From: Candidatus Dormiibacterota bacterium
GTDB lineage: Bacteria; Chloroflexota; Dormibacteria; Dormibacterales; Dormibacteraceae
Direction of reading: 5' to 3'
Assembly (NCBI GenBank): GCA_003139695.1
Contig: PLJM01000027.1
Span: forward strand, 62,001 to 126,000
DNA length: 64,000 bases
In this document: one piece after another, positions 13,041 through 21,908 of the stretch
Numbering within the stretch: the stretch's first letter is position 1
Layout: each line of letters starts with the position of its first letter
The notes under the pieces: generated by a model
What the model saw: only the letters and a program-made list of their open reading frames with translations
Databases searched by the model: none
What the model was told of the DNA's origin: nothing
Made by a program: the position numbers and the translations under genes

Positions 13041-13375
13041 GCCCGCAGCCCCTGCCTCACGCCGGCGCCGACCATGACGAGCTGCGCGCCCGCGACCCCG
13101 ATCATCACGGGCCACGCGGAGATCCCAAAGACCATCGCGAGGAGCAGACCGAGAATGCTCAACGTGGCCAGCCGGAGCATGCTCGCAGCCAGAAACGGCG
13201 TGGCGCGGCCGAGCAGCGTCTGGATTGCATAGCCATTCGCGGAACCAAGGAGCAGGCCGGCGGCAACGCCGATGCCGACGCCCAGCTGACCGAAAAGGGC
13301 CGCGATGGTGGTGACGACAAGGGCGAGGATCGCCGAGGCGACCACCGAGTCCCGAAGCATCCCACCCACCCTCAC
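13037..13375 (-). CDS. atpI: AtpI-like ATP synthase accessory membrane protein
   Basis: A 112-aa protein with four hydrophobic segments, located between atpZ and atpB. AtpI proteins help assemble the c ring or supply Mg2+ in some bacteria. The GTG at 13375 overlaps the atpZ stop as GTGA; an internal ATG five codons later is an alternative start. Sequence similarity within this family is low, so the call rests on position, size and topology. Confidence 0.75.
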   Translation of the reverse strand: MRVGGMLRDSVVASAILALVVTTIAALFGQLGVGIGVAAGLLLGSANGYAIQTLLGRATPFLAASMLRLATLSILGLLLAMVFGISAWPVMIGVAGAQLVMVGAGVRQGLRA

Positions 13376-13581
13376 TTAGACAGCTCCCTCACCTTCAACC
13401 AGATGGCGATTCCGCCTAGAACCAGGCCCACGAACAATCCAATCAGAACAAACACGGGCGCCGTATGGAATGCGTTGTCGAGAAGTACGCCCCCGATCAG
13501 TGGCAGCAGGACCGCGCCCGCCAGATACAACCCGATTCCGGCCAGGTCCGACCCCGTTGGTGGATTCGAGGGGGGCGCCAT
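13372..13581 (-). CDS. atpZ: AtpZ-like small membrane protein
   Basis: First gene of the atp operon. From ATG 13581 (MAPPSNPPTGSD) it encodes 69 aa with two transmembrane helices (GIGLYLAGAVLLPLIGGVLL and FVLIGLFVGLVLGGIAIWL) and an intervening polar turn, the AtpZ/AtpI family pattern. AtpZ and AtpI are thought to work together as a small cation-conducting or assembly complex. The longer frame back to 13677 overlaps the preceding gene and is Cys/Arg-rich, so I rejected it. Confidence 0.75.
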   Translation of the reverse strand: MAPPSNPPTGSDLAGIGLYLAGAVLLPLIGGVLLDNAFHTAPVFVLIGLFVGLVLGGIAIWLKVRELSK

Positions 13582-13594
13582 GCCCGGCCGAATT

Positions 13595-14689
13595 CTAACC
13601 GAGCAGGGTGCGGAGGTAAGGCACGCGCACCCGCCAACCGGTCTTCTGAAGCAGGTCCGCCGCGACGGTTGAAGCAAGCGCCAGCGAAGTCGCGACGACG
13701 ACGGCGAGGATGCGGCCGTGGCCGAAAAGTGTCAGGCCGACGGCGCCCAGCAGCGCGCTTGCCGCGTAGAAGACGTAACAGGTCTGGCGCGGGTCCAGCC
13801 CAAACCTCTGGAGCCGATGGTGGAGGTGGCTGAGGTCGGGCAGGGCGACCGAGGTGCCCTGCCGGCGGCGCCGGACGATCGCCCACGCCGTATCGCCGAT
13901 CGGCAGCGCCAGGGCGAGGACCGGAACCACCAGCGCGAACGCGACGGCGACCCTGGCAACTCCAACGATGGAAACGAGGGCCAACGCGGCGCCCAGAAAG
14001 TGGGCTCCCGAGTCGCCCATGAAGATGCGAGCAGGATGGAAGTTGAAGATCAGAAAGCCTGCGCAGGTTCCCGCCAGGGCTGCCGCCAATTGCACGTATG
14101 CGACCTGCCTGAGGCCGGCCGCGGCCAGCAGCAGGGTGACCGCCACGATGAAGACCACCCCGGCGGCAAGACCATCGACACCGTCCAGCAGATTGACTGT
14201 GTTCTGCATGCCGAGCAGCCAGAAGAGCGTGATCGGTATGGCCAGCCATCCGAGCTGCACGAGCTGCTCGCCCGGCAGGCCGAAAGACGCGATCTTGAAG
14301 CCGAAAACGCCAATCGCGACGAGCGCGACGACCAGCTGCAGGCCGAGCTTGATCGCGGCTCGCACATGCCACCGATCGTCGGCCAGCAAGAGGACCGCTG
14401 CCAGCCCCGAGACCACGAGCACGCCCAGCGTGTCCTTGTAGTGCGGCAGAAAAAGGACCAGCGCGGCGGCAAAGCCCAGGTACATCGCCACGCCACCCAG
14501 CAGCGGCGTCGGCTTTGGGTGATCGTGCCGGCCGCCCGGCTGGGCGATCATCCCGGTACGCCGCGACAGCCAGATCATCAGCGGCACCGCGAGCGCGCAG
14601 ACGACGAAGGCGACGATCAGCGGCAGCAGAGCGGGCCCCAGGCGCTCGCGCAGGTTCAGGAGGGCATCGCCGCCGAAGAAGTCGCTCAT
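13595..14689 (-). CDS. WecA/MraY-family polyprenyl-phosphate GlcNAc-1-phosphate transferase
   Basis: Polytopic membrane enzyme that loads a sugar-1-phosphate onto undecaprenyl phosphate to start surface-glycan synthesis. The 364-aa protein has about ten hydrophobic helices and the family motifs: the DD pair in LLADDRWH, NTVNLLDGVDGLAAG, the metal-binding Asp in FMGDSGAHFLG, and LSHLHHRL, the HxH-containing loop characteristic of the WecA/TagO branch rather than MraY itself. It is 13 bp upstream of atpZ, so it may share the ATP synthase transcript. It would feed the WecG-like transferase at 1817. Confidence 0.88.
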   Translation of the reverse strand: MSDFFGGDALLNLRERLGPALLPLIVAFVVCALAVPLMIWLSRRTGMIAQPGGRHDHPKPTPLLGGVAMYLGFAAALVLFLPHYKDTLGVLVVSGLAAVLLLADDRWHVRAAIKLGLQLVVALVAIGVFGFKIASFGLPGEQLVQLGWLAIPITLFWLLGMQNTVNLLDGVDGLAAGVVFIVAVTLLLAAAGLRQVAYVQLAAALAGTCAGFLIFNFHPARIFMGDSGAHFLGAALALVSIVGVARVAVAFALVVPVLALALPIGDTAWAIVRRRRQGTSVALPDLSHLHHRLQRFGLDPRQTCYVFYAASALLGAVGLTLFGHGRILAVVVATSLALASTVAADLLQKTGWRVRVPYLRTLLG

Positions 14690-14698
14690 CGGCTCAGC

Positions 14699-15973
14699 TC
14701 AGTCGAAGGCGTACGGGAGAGGGAACCTGCGGCACAGGTCCAGGGCCCTTTCGTGCACCGAATCCAGCACCGCGCGGTCGTCGATTCTCTGGACCAAGTC
14801 CGCGATGCAATCGGCAATCTCCACCATCTCCGCTTCGCGCATGCCGCGAGTCGTCACCAAGGGAGTGCCGACGCGCACACCGCTGGGATTGAACTTCGAA
14901 GCCTCATCAAAGGGAATCGAGTTGCGGTTGAGGGTGATGCCAACCGTGTCGGCCACGTCCTGGACCTGCTTGCCAGTCCTCTTGTACGCACGGAGGTCGA
15001 CCAGCATCAGGTGGTTGTCGGTGCCGCCGCTCACCAGGCGCAGGTCACGCTCCATCAACCGCTTCGCGAGCGCTTTCGCGTTCACCACAACCTGCCGCGC
15101 ATAGTCCTTGAACTCTGGCTTGAGGGCCTCTCCGAAGCACACTGCCTTCGCCGCGATCGCATGCATGAGCGGGCCGCCCTGGATCCCGGGAAACACTGCC
15201 GAGTCGATCGCCTTCTGATGCTCGTTGCGGCAGAGGATGATGGCGCCCCACGCGCCCCGCAGGGTCTTCTGGGTGGTGGTGGTCACGATGGCCGCATGCG
15301 GGATGGGCGATGGGTACTGGCCGCCCGCGACGAGGCCCGCGACGTGCGCCATGTCGACGATGAAGGTCGCGCCTACCGAGTCTGCGATCTGGCGCATGCG
15401 GGCCCAATCGACGACGCGCGAGTAGGCCGAAAAGCCGCCGATCAGCATCTTGGGCCTGACCTGTTCGGCCAGCTTTTCCATGGCGTCGTAATCGATCAGC
15501 TCGGTCTCGCGGTTGACCCCGTACGAGTGGATCTCGTAAAGCTTGCCGCTGAAGTTCGCCGGGCTGCCGTGCGTGAGGTGTCCGCCGGCTGACAGGTCCA
15601 TGCCCATCACCCTGTCACCCGGCTGGCACACCGCCATGTAGACCGCCATGTTCGCTTGCGAGCCTGCGTGGGGCTGGACATTCACGTACTCGGCCCCAAA
15701 CAGCTCCTTCGCGCGCTCGACCGCCAGCGACTCGATCTTGTCGATGACCTCGCCGGTCCCGCCGTAATAGCGCCGCCCGGGGTAACCCTCGGCGTACTTG
15801 TTGGTCAGCAGGGTGCCGAGGGCTTCGAGGATCGCGGGGCTCGTGAGGTTCTCGGACGCGATCAGCTCGAGGGTTTCGGACTGTCGCTTGTACTCCTTGC
15901 GGATGAGGTTGGCGATGTCCGGATCAACTCGATCGAGGGCCCGAAACGACATGGTTGTTATTGGGGCAGCCAT
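14699..15973 (-). CDS. glyA: Serine hydroxymethyltransferase
   Basis: PLP enzyme that interconverts serine and glycine and charges tetrahydrofolate with one-carbon units. Starting from ATG 15973 the protein is 424 aa; key segments are LIASENLTSP, YAEGYPGRRYYGG, DMAHVAGLVAGG and the PLP-lysine loop TTTTQKTLRGAWG. Two residues in that loop are unusual: the His before the Schiff-base Lys (K236) is Gln235, and the normally following GPR is GAW. The rest of the active site looks intact. An in-frame ATG at 15952 is an alternative start. Confidence 0.95.
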   Translation of the reverse strand: MAAPITTMSFRALDRVDPDIANLIRKEYKRQSETLELIASENLTSPAILEALGTLLTNKYAEGYPGRRYYGGTGEVIDKIESLAVERAKELFGAEYVNVQPHAGSQANMAVYMAVCQPGDRVMGMDLSAGGHLTHGSPANFSGKLYEIHSYGVNRETELIDYDAMEKLAEQVRPKMLIGGFSAYSRVVDWARMRQIADSVGATFIVDMAHVAGLVAGGQYPSPIPHAAIVTTTTQKTLRGAWGAIILCRNEHQKAIDSAVFPGIQGGPLMHAIAAKAVCFGEALKPEFKDYARQVVVNAKALAKRLMERDLRLVSGGTDNHLMLVDLRAYKRTGKQVQDVADTVGITLNRNSIPFDEASKFNPSGVRVGTPLVTTRGMREAEMVEIADCIADLVQRIDDRAVLDSVHERALDLCRRFPLPYAFD

Positions 15974-15992
15974 CAGCTGAATGCTAGCTCCG

Positions 15993-16577
15993 TCAGCCGG
16001 CGTGAGACGGGGGCGGACCCAGCAGCTCAGGTTTCGAGATCGCGCCTTCGCGCAGCACATGGGCCTCAGGGCCCGTCAGGTCGAGCACCGTCGACGCCGT
16101 CCCCCCTGGGGCCGTCCCCCCATCGAGCACCGCGGCAACGCCAGGCAGCGCGCCGGCCTCCGCTGCGGTCATCGCCGGGTCCTTGCCGTGAAGGTTTGCG
16201 CTGGTGGTCAGCAGCGGTCCGGCCGCGCGCAGCAGATCGAGAGCGACCTTGTGCTTCGGGATTCGCACGCCAAGCGTGCCGCCGCCTTTGGCGTGAAGGA
16301 TGAGCGTCAGCGGCCCCGGCCACCAGCGCCTGATGATCGCCTCGGTGCGCGAGTCGATGTGCACCCAGCCCTCCAGCTGAGACTCGGCGGCGACCATGAG
16401 GATCAGGGGCAGACCAGCCGGCCGGCCCTTGATCCTGTACACGCGCTTGGTCGCGACCTCGTCATCGGCAGCGGCGCCGAGGCCGTACACAGTGTCGGTG
16501 GGAAACGCCACCACCCCGCCGCCGCGGATCAGCTGCGCGGCGCGGGTCAGCCCGGACCGCGTCGGCTTCAGGACCAC
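15993..16577 (-). CDS. tsaC: L-threonylcarbamoyladenylate synthase (Sua5/YwlC/TsaC family)
   Basis: Makes threonylcarbamoyl-AMP from Thr, bicarbonate and ATP for the t6A37 modification of ANN-decoding tRNAs. The 194-aa single-domain protein has GGVVAFPTDTVYGLGA, the basic KRVYRIKGRP, PGPLTLIL and LLTTSANLHGKDP, all conserved in the YrdC fold. The additional Sua5 C-terminal domain is missing, so it is the short form. It overlaps prmC by 10 bp, and a tRNA-Thr is encoded elsewhere in the window. Confidence 0.93.
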   Translation of the reverse strand: MVLKPTRSGLTRAAQLIRGGGVVAFPTDTVYGLGAAADDEVATKRVYRIKGRPAGLPLILMVAAESQLEGWVHIDSRTEAIIRRWWPGPLTLILHAKGGGTLGVRIPKHKVALDLLRAAGPLLTTSANLHGKDPAMTAAEAGALPGVAAVLDGGTAPGGTASTVLDLTGPEAHVLREGAISKPELLGPPPSHAG

Positions 16578-17398
16578 GCTTCAACCACCCGCTCGTGTCC
16601 GGCCAGGTCCTGGTGCACCCGCCGTCCGGCGAAGTTGCGGTCCGCCACCTCGAGCACCGATGGCAGGATCGATGGGTCCACCTCGAGCAGCACGCGTCCC
16701 CCAGGATTGAGACGAGCGGGCGCCTCCTCCAGGAGCCGGATGACCAGTCCGGCGCCGCCTTCCTCGGCATACAGCGCGACGCTGGGTTGTGCCATCACCG
16801 CTGCGGGCAGAGGGACGCCGGCCGCCAGGTATGGAAGGTTGGCGCAAACCAGGTCGAACGTTCCCGGCAGCGGCTGCATCAGGTCGCCACACGAGAGATG
16901 GACCCGTGGCTCCAACGCGTTCTTGACCACGTTGCGGGCCGCCACCTCGAGCGCTTCGCTGCTGATGTCGCTAGCCCACACCTCGACGTCTGGCGAGTAG
17001 TGCGCGGTGGCGATAGCAATGCATCCGCTCCCTGTGCCCACATCAGCAACCCGCAGCCGCCGTCCTGCTTCGCGCGCCCGCGCCACCACCAGCTGCACCA
17101 GCAGCTCGGTGTCGGGGTTGGGCACCAGCACTGCCGGCGTCACCTCGAAGTCGAGGGCCATGAATTCCTTGTGGCCGACCACATATGCGACAGGCTCTCC
17201 ATGCGCGCGGCGCGCGACCTGCGCGCGAAAGATGCTGAGCTCTGCTTCAGACAGGGCGCGGTCGAACTGCAGATAAAGGTCCAGCCGCCGCAGCCCGAGC
17301 GCCCCGGCCAGCATCACCTCTGCATCGAGCCTCGCCGAATCCGACCCGTGCTTGCCGAGATGCTCTGAGGCCAGCTTGAGAACCTCGAGGACTGTCAA
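16568..17398 (-). CDS. prmC: Release factor glutamine methyltransferase
   Basis: Methylates the Gln of the GGQ motif in release factors, here next to its substrate gene prfA, 3 bp away. The 276-aa protein has the N-terminal helical substrate-binding domain and a SAM domain with DVGTGSGCIAIA. The catalytic NPPY motif that holds the Gln side chain reads NLPY (CANLPYLA); the central Pro-to-Leu change also occurs in some other bacterial homologues as I recall, so it need not abolish activity. Confidence 0.93.
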   Translation of the reverse strand: MTVLEVLKLASEHLGKHGSDSARLDAEVMLAGALGLRRLDLYLQFDRALSEAELSIFRAQVARRAHGEPVAYVVGHKEFMALDFEVTPAVLVPNPDTELLVQLVVARAREAGRRLRVADVGTGSGCIAIATAHYSPDVEVWASDISSEALEVAARNVVKNALEPRVHLSCGDLMQPLPGTFDLVCANLPYLAAGVPLPAAVMAQPSVALYAEEGGAGLVIRLLEEAPARLNPGGRVLLEVDPSILPSVLEVADRNFAGRRVHQDLAGHERVVEAWS

Positions 17399-17401
17399 CT
17401 G

Positions 17402-18499
17402 TCAGGTCGACGAGCCGTTGAGACCTGCCGCCCGGTCTGCGTTGATCAAGGCTTCGACGAGCTCATCCAGGTCACCCGCCATCACCTGGTCGAGCCTGTG
17501 CAGGTCGAGGTTGATGCGATGGTCGGTCACGCGGTTCGCCTTGAAGTTATAGGTGCGGATCTTCTCCGACCTGTTCCCTCCCCCGATCATGCTGCGGCGC
17601 TGTGCGCCGAGTGTGGCCTGCTGCTCGGCGAGCTTCATCTCGTAAAGCCGGGCTCGCAGCACGCGCATCGCCTTTTCCTTGTTCTGCAGCTGCGACTTCT
17701 CGTCCTGAATGCTGATCATGATTCCAGTCGGCTTGTGGGTCAGCCGGATCGCCGAATATGTCGTGTTGACGCTCTGACCGCCAGGCCCCTGCGAGGTCGA
17801 TGTCTTGATCTCCAGGTCCTCCGGCTTGAGCTCAACTTCGACGGGGTCCGCCTCCGGCATGACCGAGACGGTCGCCGCCGAGGTGTGGATCCGGCCCTGG
17901 GCCTCGGTCTTCGGCACGCGCTGCACCCTATGGACGCCACCCTCGTACTTCAGCTGCGAGTAGGCGCCGTGGCCGTGCACCTCGAACACGATCTTGTCGT
18001 AGCCGCCCTTCTCGCTGTGGGAGACGTCGACCACCTCGGTCTTCCAGCCCTTGTGCTCCGCCCACTTCGAGTACATGCGGAAGAGATCGGCCGCGAAAAG
18101 CGCCGCCTCTTCCCCACCTTCAGCGCCCTGGATCTCCACGACCACGTCCCTGTCGTCGTTGGGATCCTTGGGCAGCAGCAGAACCTTTAGCTGCTCGTCG
18201 AGCTCGCCGACCTCGGCGGCGGCACGCCGCTCCTCCGCGCGGAGGTACTCCTGCATTTCCAAATCTGCGCTCTGCGCGCGCCCGGCCGAGTCCTTCTCGT
18301 GCTTCAGCATCTCGCGCGCCGACTCGAGCTCGTGGCGGGCGCGCTTGTACGCCTCGTACTTGTCGACTGTCTCCCGCAGCGTGCGCTGCTCGCGCGCCAG
18401 CTTGGTCAGCTGGGCGTGGTCGCTGGCGACCTCGGGACGTGCCATCTCAGCCTCGATCTCGTGGTACCGGCGGGCAATGGCCTCTAACCGGTCGATCAA
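17402..18499 (-). CDS. prfA: Peptide chain release factor 1
   Basis: Recognises UAA and UAG stop codons and triggers peptide release on the ribosome. The 365-aa protein has the GGQ loop (GPGGQSVNTT) and the codon-reading tripeptide in RVPKTEAQGRIHTS, that is PxT, which defines RF1 rather than RF2 (SPF). Because this RF1 reads UAG, the in-frame TAG in the gene at 42805 should normally act as a stop. ATG overlaps the DUF1385 stop as ATGA. Confidence 0.96.
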   Translation of the reverse strand: MIDRLEAIARRYHEIEAEMARPEVASDHAQLTKLAREQRTLRETVDKYEAYKRARHELESAREMLKHEKDSAGRAQSADLEMQEYLRAEERRAAAEVGELDEQLKVLLLPKDPNDDRDVVVEIQGAEGGEEAALFAADLFRMYSKWAEHKGWKTEVVDVSHSEKGGYDKIVFEVHGHGAYSQLKYEGGVHRVQRVPKTEAQGRIHTSAATVSVMPEADPVEVELKPEDLEIKTSTSQGPGGQSVNTTYSAIRLTHKPTGIMISIQDEKSQLQNKEKAMRVLRARLYEMKLAEQQATLGAQRRSMIGGGNRSEKIRTYNFKANRVTDHRINLDLHRLDQVMAGDLDELVEALINADRAAGLNGSST

Positions 18500-19560
18500 G
18501 CTGCGGCTCCGGCCGTTTCCTCCTCACCCTGCCGGGCGCTGTTGAAAGCGGTGATGGCGACCTCGAGCATGTCATCGGTGGGTTCGCGCGTGGTGAACTT
18601 CTGCGTCCCCAGCACCGGCAGCAGCAGCACCCGTACCACCGGGTTGTACCGGTGGCGCGCCATGAAACGGATCAGCTCGAAGCCGATGCCGGCGATGAGC
18701 GGGATCGCGATCACACGGCTAGCCACCAACCAGAACCAGTTGGGGTGAAAGACCGCGACCACGCTGAAGACGACAACGCTGACGACCAGCACCACCAGCA
18801 AGAAGCCGGTTCCACACCGCGGGTGCAGCAGGCTCGCCCGGCGGACCGAGGAGACCTCCAGGGGCCAGCCCGCTTCGAAAGCGTTGATCGTCTTGTGCTC
18901 CGCGCCGTGGTACTGGAACACGCGACGCACGTCGGGCAGCAGGGCGATCGCCGACAGGTAGGCGAGCACCAGGCCAACGCGGATGACGCCCTCGACCAGC
19001 ACGAAGAGGAAGCTGCCGCTGCGGTGCACCGCCAGTCCCGCGAGCACGAGGGGCAGGCCGAAGAAAAGGCCCAGCCCGAAGATGGCCGCGAACGCGATGG
19101 AGCCGGTGATCTCACGCTTGCCGATGACGACATCGTTGCCGCCGGCATTCATGTTCGCGGCCCATATGAGCGTCTTCATCCCCAGGTGCAGCTGCTCGCC
19201 GATCAGGGCCAGGCCACGGAGGATCGGCAGCTTCCATATCGGGTTGACGTAAATCGCCGCCTTGAGCTCGCCTCGGTCGACGACGATCTCCTTCGTCTTG
19301 GGCAGTCTGATCGCCACCGCGTAGTGATGCTTGCCGCGCATCATCACTCCTTCGATGACGGCCTGGCCGCCATAGAAGAACTGGTCCCCTCCCCGCTTCG
19401 CCAGGGGGGTGTGTTGGGAACTGGCTTCGCCAGGCCCGGCACCCTGAGGGGGGACGTCCCCCCTTAACGGGAAGTCCGGGCGAAGCCCGGGGAGGGGCGG
19501 CGCGCTCACCGGACTGGCCGGGGAGCTCGCCTCATCCGCGATCTCTCCCGGTAGCGGCAT
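18496..19560 (-). CDS. DUF1385 membrane protein (YqhQ-like) with repeat-derived N-terminus
   Basis: The conserved part begins at FFYGGQAVIEGVMMRG (about residue 61) and continues through several membrane helices, with ILRGLALIGEQLHLGMKTL and YHGAEHKTINAFE, the latter a His/Glu motif behind the predicted metal-dependent label of the family. Function is unknown; it is widely found next to prfA and rpmE in Firmicutes and Chloroflexi. The ATG at 19560 abuts the rpmE stop (TAGATG). The first 60 residues (Pro/Gly-rich, LRGDVPPQGAGPGEASS) are translated from a palindromic repeat that also forms the C-terminus of CoaBC. Confidence 0.88.
   Translation of the reverse strand: MPLPGEIADEASSPASPVSAPPLPGLRPDFPLRGDVPPQGAGPGEASSQHTPLAKRGGDQFFYGGQAVIEGVMMRGKHHYAVAIRLPKTKEIVVDRGELKAAIYVNPIWKLPILRGLALIGEQLHLGMKTLIWAANMNAGGNDVVIGKREITGSIAFAAIFGLGLFFGLPLVLAGLAVHRSGSFLFVLVEGVIRVGLVLAYLSAIALLPDVRRVFQYHGAEHKTINAFEAGWPLEVSSVRRASLLHPRCGTGFLLVVLVVSVVVFSVVAVFHPNWFWLVASRVIAIPLIAGIGFELIRFMARHRYNPVVRVLLLPVLGTQKFTTREPTDDMLEVAITAFNSARQGEEETAGAAA
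19404..19466. repeat. Palindromic repeat C, copy 1 (inside the DUF1385 gene)
   Basis: A 63-bp segment containing the small hairpin GGCTTCGCC and the perfect 18-bp palindrome AGGGGGGACGTCCCCCCT. It closely matches 60999-61060 over its full length (TGGCTTCGCCAGGCCCG and CACCCTGAGG are shared). It lies within codons 32-53 of the DUF1385 gene and is translated as LRGDVPPQGAGPGEASS. Confidence 0.8.
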
Positions 19561-19773
19561 CTAGTTGGAGCGGCTTTTTGCCGCCCGCTTGCGGAACCGC
19601 TCGACCTGACCGCCCGTGTCCACGATCCGCTGCGTGCCCGTGAAGAACGGGTGGCAGACGGAGCAGATCTCGGTCTTGAGCTCTTTGCGGGTCGAACCGG
19701 TCGTGAACGTGTTGCCGCACACGCACGTGACGAGCGCGTCTTCGTAAAAGGCGGGATGAATCTGTGCTTTCAA
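19561..19773 (-). CDS. rpmE: 50S ribosomal protein L31
   Basis: A 70-aa large-subunit ribosomal protein. It is the zinc-containing (C+) form, with CVCGN and CSVCHPF supplying Cys ligands, and the C-terminal [11 protein letters not shown] tail that contacts rRNA. Ends one base before the DUF1385 start codon. In Firmicutes rpmE follows rho; no rho gene is present here. Confidence 0.96.
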   Translation of the reverse strand: MKAQIHPAFYEDALVTCVCGNTFTTGSTRKELKTEICSVCHPFFTGTQRIVDTGGQVERFRKRAAKSRSN

Positions 19774-19801
19774 TGTCTTATCTCCAGGTCAATGTGTGAG
19801 T

Positions 19802-20689
19802 TTACCGAAGGAACGGGGTGAGCATCTGCTCGGTCTGTAAGAAGAAGAAGGCTAGGTAAGCGACAAGCCCCAGCCATGCCAGACCCATCGCGATTCGCGG
19901 GCCCGCAGGACCGGAGGTTAGGTAAGCGTCCAGCGCCGGGTTGCGGAACCGCTGCCACACCATCGGGACGCCGAGGATCAGGATGATGATCACCAGCGGG
20001 CTGATAGTGCCCGTGATCCACAAAAAAGCGAGGAAGGCCACACCGGCGACCTGCACCCATTTGGACGTGGGGGCCAGGATCCAGCCGCCGTCCAGCATCC
20101 CGAACGGGATCATGTTGAAGAGATTGATCAGGAAGCCGTAGTACGCCCACGTCAGCAGGACGACCCAGTGAGTCTCCCCGTAGAAGATGAGGGCCACCGT
20201 CGCCCCGACGGTTCCGGCGATCGGGCCGGCGATCCCGATCTGGGCCTGCCGCATCGGGCTCTGCGCGTGAGAGCGCTGGAAGATGGCGGCGCCAAGGAAG
20301 GGGATGAAGATCGGTGCCGTCGCAGCCATGCCCTGGCGGCGGATCTCAATGACGTGCCCCATCTCGTGCACGAAGATCATCAACACGAGGCCGACGGCGA
20401 ACCAAGGGCCGCCCAGGAAGGAGTAAGCAACGACGCTCACCAGTGCCGTGCCTGCCGTCAGCAGAAACGGGATCTTGACCAGGATCAGGAACGCGTACTT
20501 GCCGTAGGCAAGCGCAGCCACGAGCAGTGCCCCCAGGCCACCAAGCAGCCCACGGTTGCGCTTGGCCGTTGGGGCCGGCGACGAATGGTAGGGCGACTCC
20601 GGCGGGATGTCAGACGTGACCGGATACATCGGAGGAGGAGGTGGTAGAGGGTCCCCTCCCTGAGGGGGAAACGGATTCCGTTCGTCCAT
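19802..20689 (-). CDS. Site-2-protease-like zinc metalloprotease (peptidase M50 family)
   Basis: A membrane protease of the M50B type. From ATG 20689 (MDERNPFPPQ) the protein is 295 aa: a Pro-rich cytoplasmic N-terminus (about 50 residues), then at least five membrane helices. The zinc site is visible as FVHEMGHVI (HExxH) and the second motif FNMIPFGMLDGG (NxxPxxxLDGG). No PDZ domain is present, so it resembles compact site-2 proteases. An M50 enzyme here could release membrane-bound regulators, but no anti-sigma factor is encoded nearby. The frame continues to 20755, overlapping the previous gene, but lacks family similarity there. Confidence 0.88.
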   Translation of the reverse strand: MDERNPFPPQGGDPLPPPPPMYPVTSDIPPESPYHSSPAPTAKRNRGLLGGLGALLVAALAYGKYAFLILVKIPFLLTAGTALVSVVAYSFLGGPWFAVGLVLMIFVHEMGHVIEIRRQGMAATAPIFIPFLGAAIFQRSHAQSPMRQAQIGIAGPIAGTVGATVALIFYGETHWVVLLTWAYYGFLINLFNMIPFGMLDGGWILAPTSKWVQVAGVAFLAFLWITGTISPLVIIILILGVPMVWQRFRNPALDAYLTSGPAGPRIAMGLAWLGLVAYLAFFFLQTEQMLTPFLR

Positions 20690-20723
20690 GGTCTCTACTT
20701 GTGATACCCCCGAAATGGGGCCG

Positions 20724-21908
20724 CTAATCCCGGTACGTGAAGTAAGCGAGCTCACGGCCGGCCGGGCTGGTGACGATCACCGCCACCGTGCAGACCGCGG
20801 CGGCGCAGGGCTGGGGAAGCACCTCGAAAGAGCCAGAGCCGCTGGGCGCCCGGGTGAGGGTGGCGCCGGTGATCTGGCCGACGCTCAGGGGGGCGGCGTA
20901 TCCCCGGGCCCTCGTAATTCCCAAGCACACGCCCTGGCCCGGCAGCAGGCGCACAGCGGCCCCCGGCACCCTGAGCGCGAACGTCCTCACGATCAGGTCC
21001 ACGCGGCCGTTGTCGCTCTCGGTGACGAGAAGGTTCTGGGCGCCGTCGAAGTCGAGCCCCTGGGGATTGCGAAGCCCTGCGGCGACGTTCCCACCGGTCG
21101 TCACGTCCCTGAGGATGCCCAGGCCAGGCAGGGTGACGAGCACGTGGCCCCGGGCGTCGCGCGCCACGTCGTCCACCCCGGGAAGGTTGCCGGCCACAAG
21201 CGTGAAGCCGCCCGCGTTTTTCAGCGCGTAGACGGCGCTCGCGTTCTCGTCGGCAATCAGGTAGGGGCCGGGTTGCCCTGCCGGGTTGGCCCACACCCCT
21301 GCCGGCCTGCTGAATCCGGTCTGCCGCGCCGTGACGTGGCCAGAAGGGTCGACGAACAAGACCGTCCCGTGCGGGCTGTCGGGGACGATGAGCTGGGTCC
21401 CGTTGCTCGCGATCCCGTCGAGGTTCAACCCATTTGGATCGGGCTGCAGCTGGATGACCGTGCGAACGCCGCTGCCGGTCAGGGCGACCACTCGGTTGTG
21501 GAGCTGGTCCGCGACGTAAATCGTGGAGCCGATCTGGGCGATGCCTTCAGCCTCGCCGATCACCTGCGGGAGTCGTTTGAGCCGGCTCGGCCCACCCACG
21601 ATCGCGAGGCGGCCGTCGCCGTGCTCCCCGACCATGACCGTGCCGTCGGCGGCAAGATAAAGCAGGTCGTCCGGGCCGCTCAAGCCAGAGGCGAGGACGA
21701 TCACGGGGTAGGCGGAGGTGACGCCCGAGGCGCGGCGTGCCGGGGCCGCATTGACGCATGGCGGTGGTGGGGTGGCCCGGGGCGAGGGCGAAGGGCTTGG
21801 CGACGCCGATGCTGCTGGCGAAGGCCGGGAAGCTGTGCTACCGCCGCATGCTGCCAGCGCACACGCTGTCGCGAGCGCGACAGCTACCAGGTTTGGCCTG
21901 AACCTCAG
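20724..21908 (-). CDS. Secreted beta-propeller lipoprotein (NHL/SMP-30-like), CTG start
   Basis: About 394 aa. Read from a CTG at 21908, the frame gives a lipoprotein signal peptide (basic RFRP, a hydrophobic core, lipobox LAAC) followed by a Ser/Pro-rich linker and then repeated beta-propeller blades: VIVLASGLSGPDDLLY, GEAEGIAQIGSTIYVADQL, LNLDGIASNGTQLIVPD, VDDVARDARGHVLVTLPG, LDFDGAQNLLVTES. Blade motifs match NHL or gluconolactonase-like folds; no enzymatic residue set is obvious. The first ATG/GTG/TTG in frame is GTG 21704, which would drop the lipobox and 68 residues. The CTG overlaps the upstream stop as CTGA. Function unknown, probably extracytoplasmic binding. Confidence 0.78.
   Translation of the reverse strand: MRFRPNLVAVALATACALAACGGSTASRPSPAASASPSPSPSPRATPPPPCVNAAPARRASGVTSAYPVIVLASGLSGPDDLLYLAADGTVMVGEHGDGRLAIVGGPSRLKRLPQVIGEAEGIAQIGSTIYVADQLHNRVVALTGSGVRTVIQLQPDPNGLNLDGIASNGTQLIVPDSPHGTVLFVDPSGHVTARQTGFSRPAGVWANPAGQPGPYLIADENASAVYALKNAGGFTLVAGNLPGVDDVARDARGHVLVTLPGLGILRDVTTGGNVAAGLRNPQGLDFDGAQNLLVTESDNGRVDLIVRTFALRVPGAAVRLLPGQGVCLGITRARGYAAPLSVGQITGATLTRAPSGSGSFEVLPQPCAAAVCTVAVIVTSPAGRELAYFTYRD

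Noticed and set aside
13718-15592. 624-codon plus-strand open frame opposite the WecA-like and glyA genes
   Set aside because: Low-complexity Gln/Arg/Asp-rich translation with no domains, fully antisense to two clear genes.
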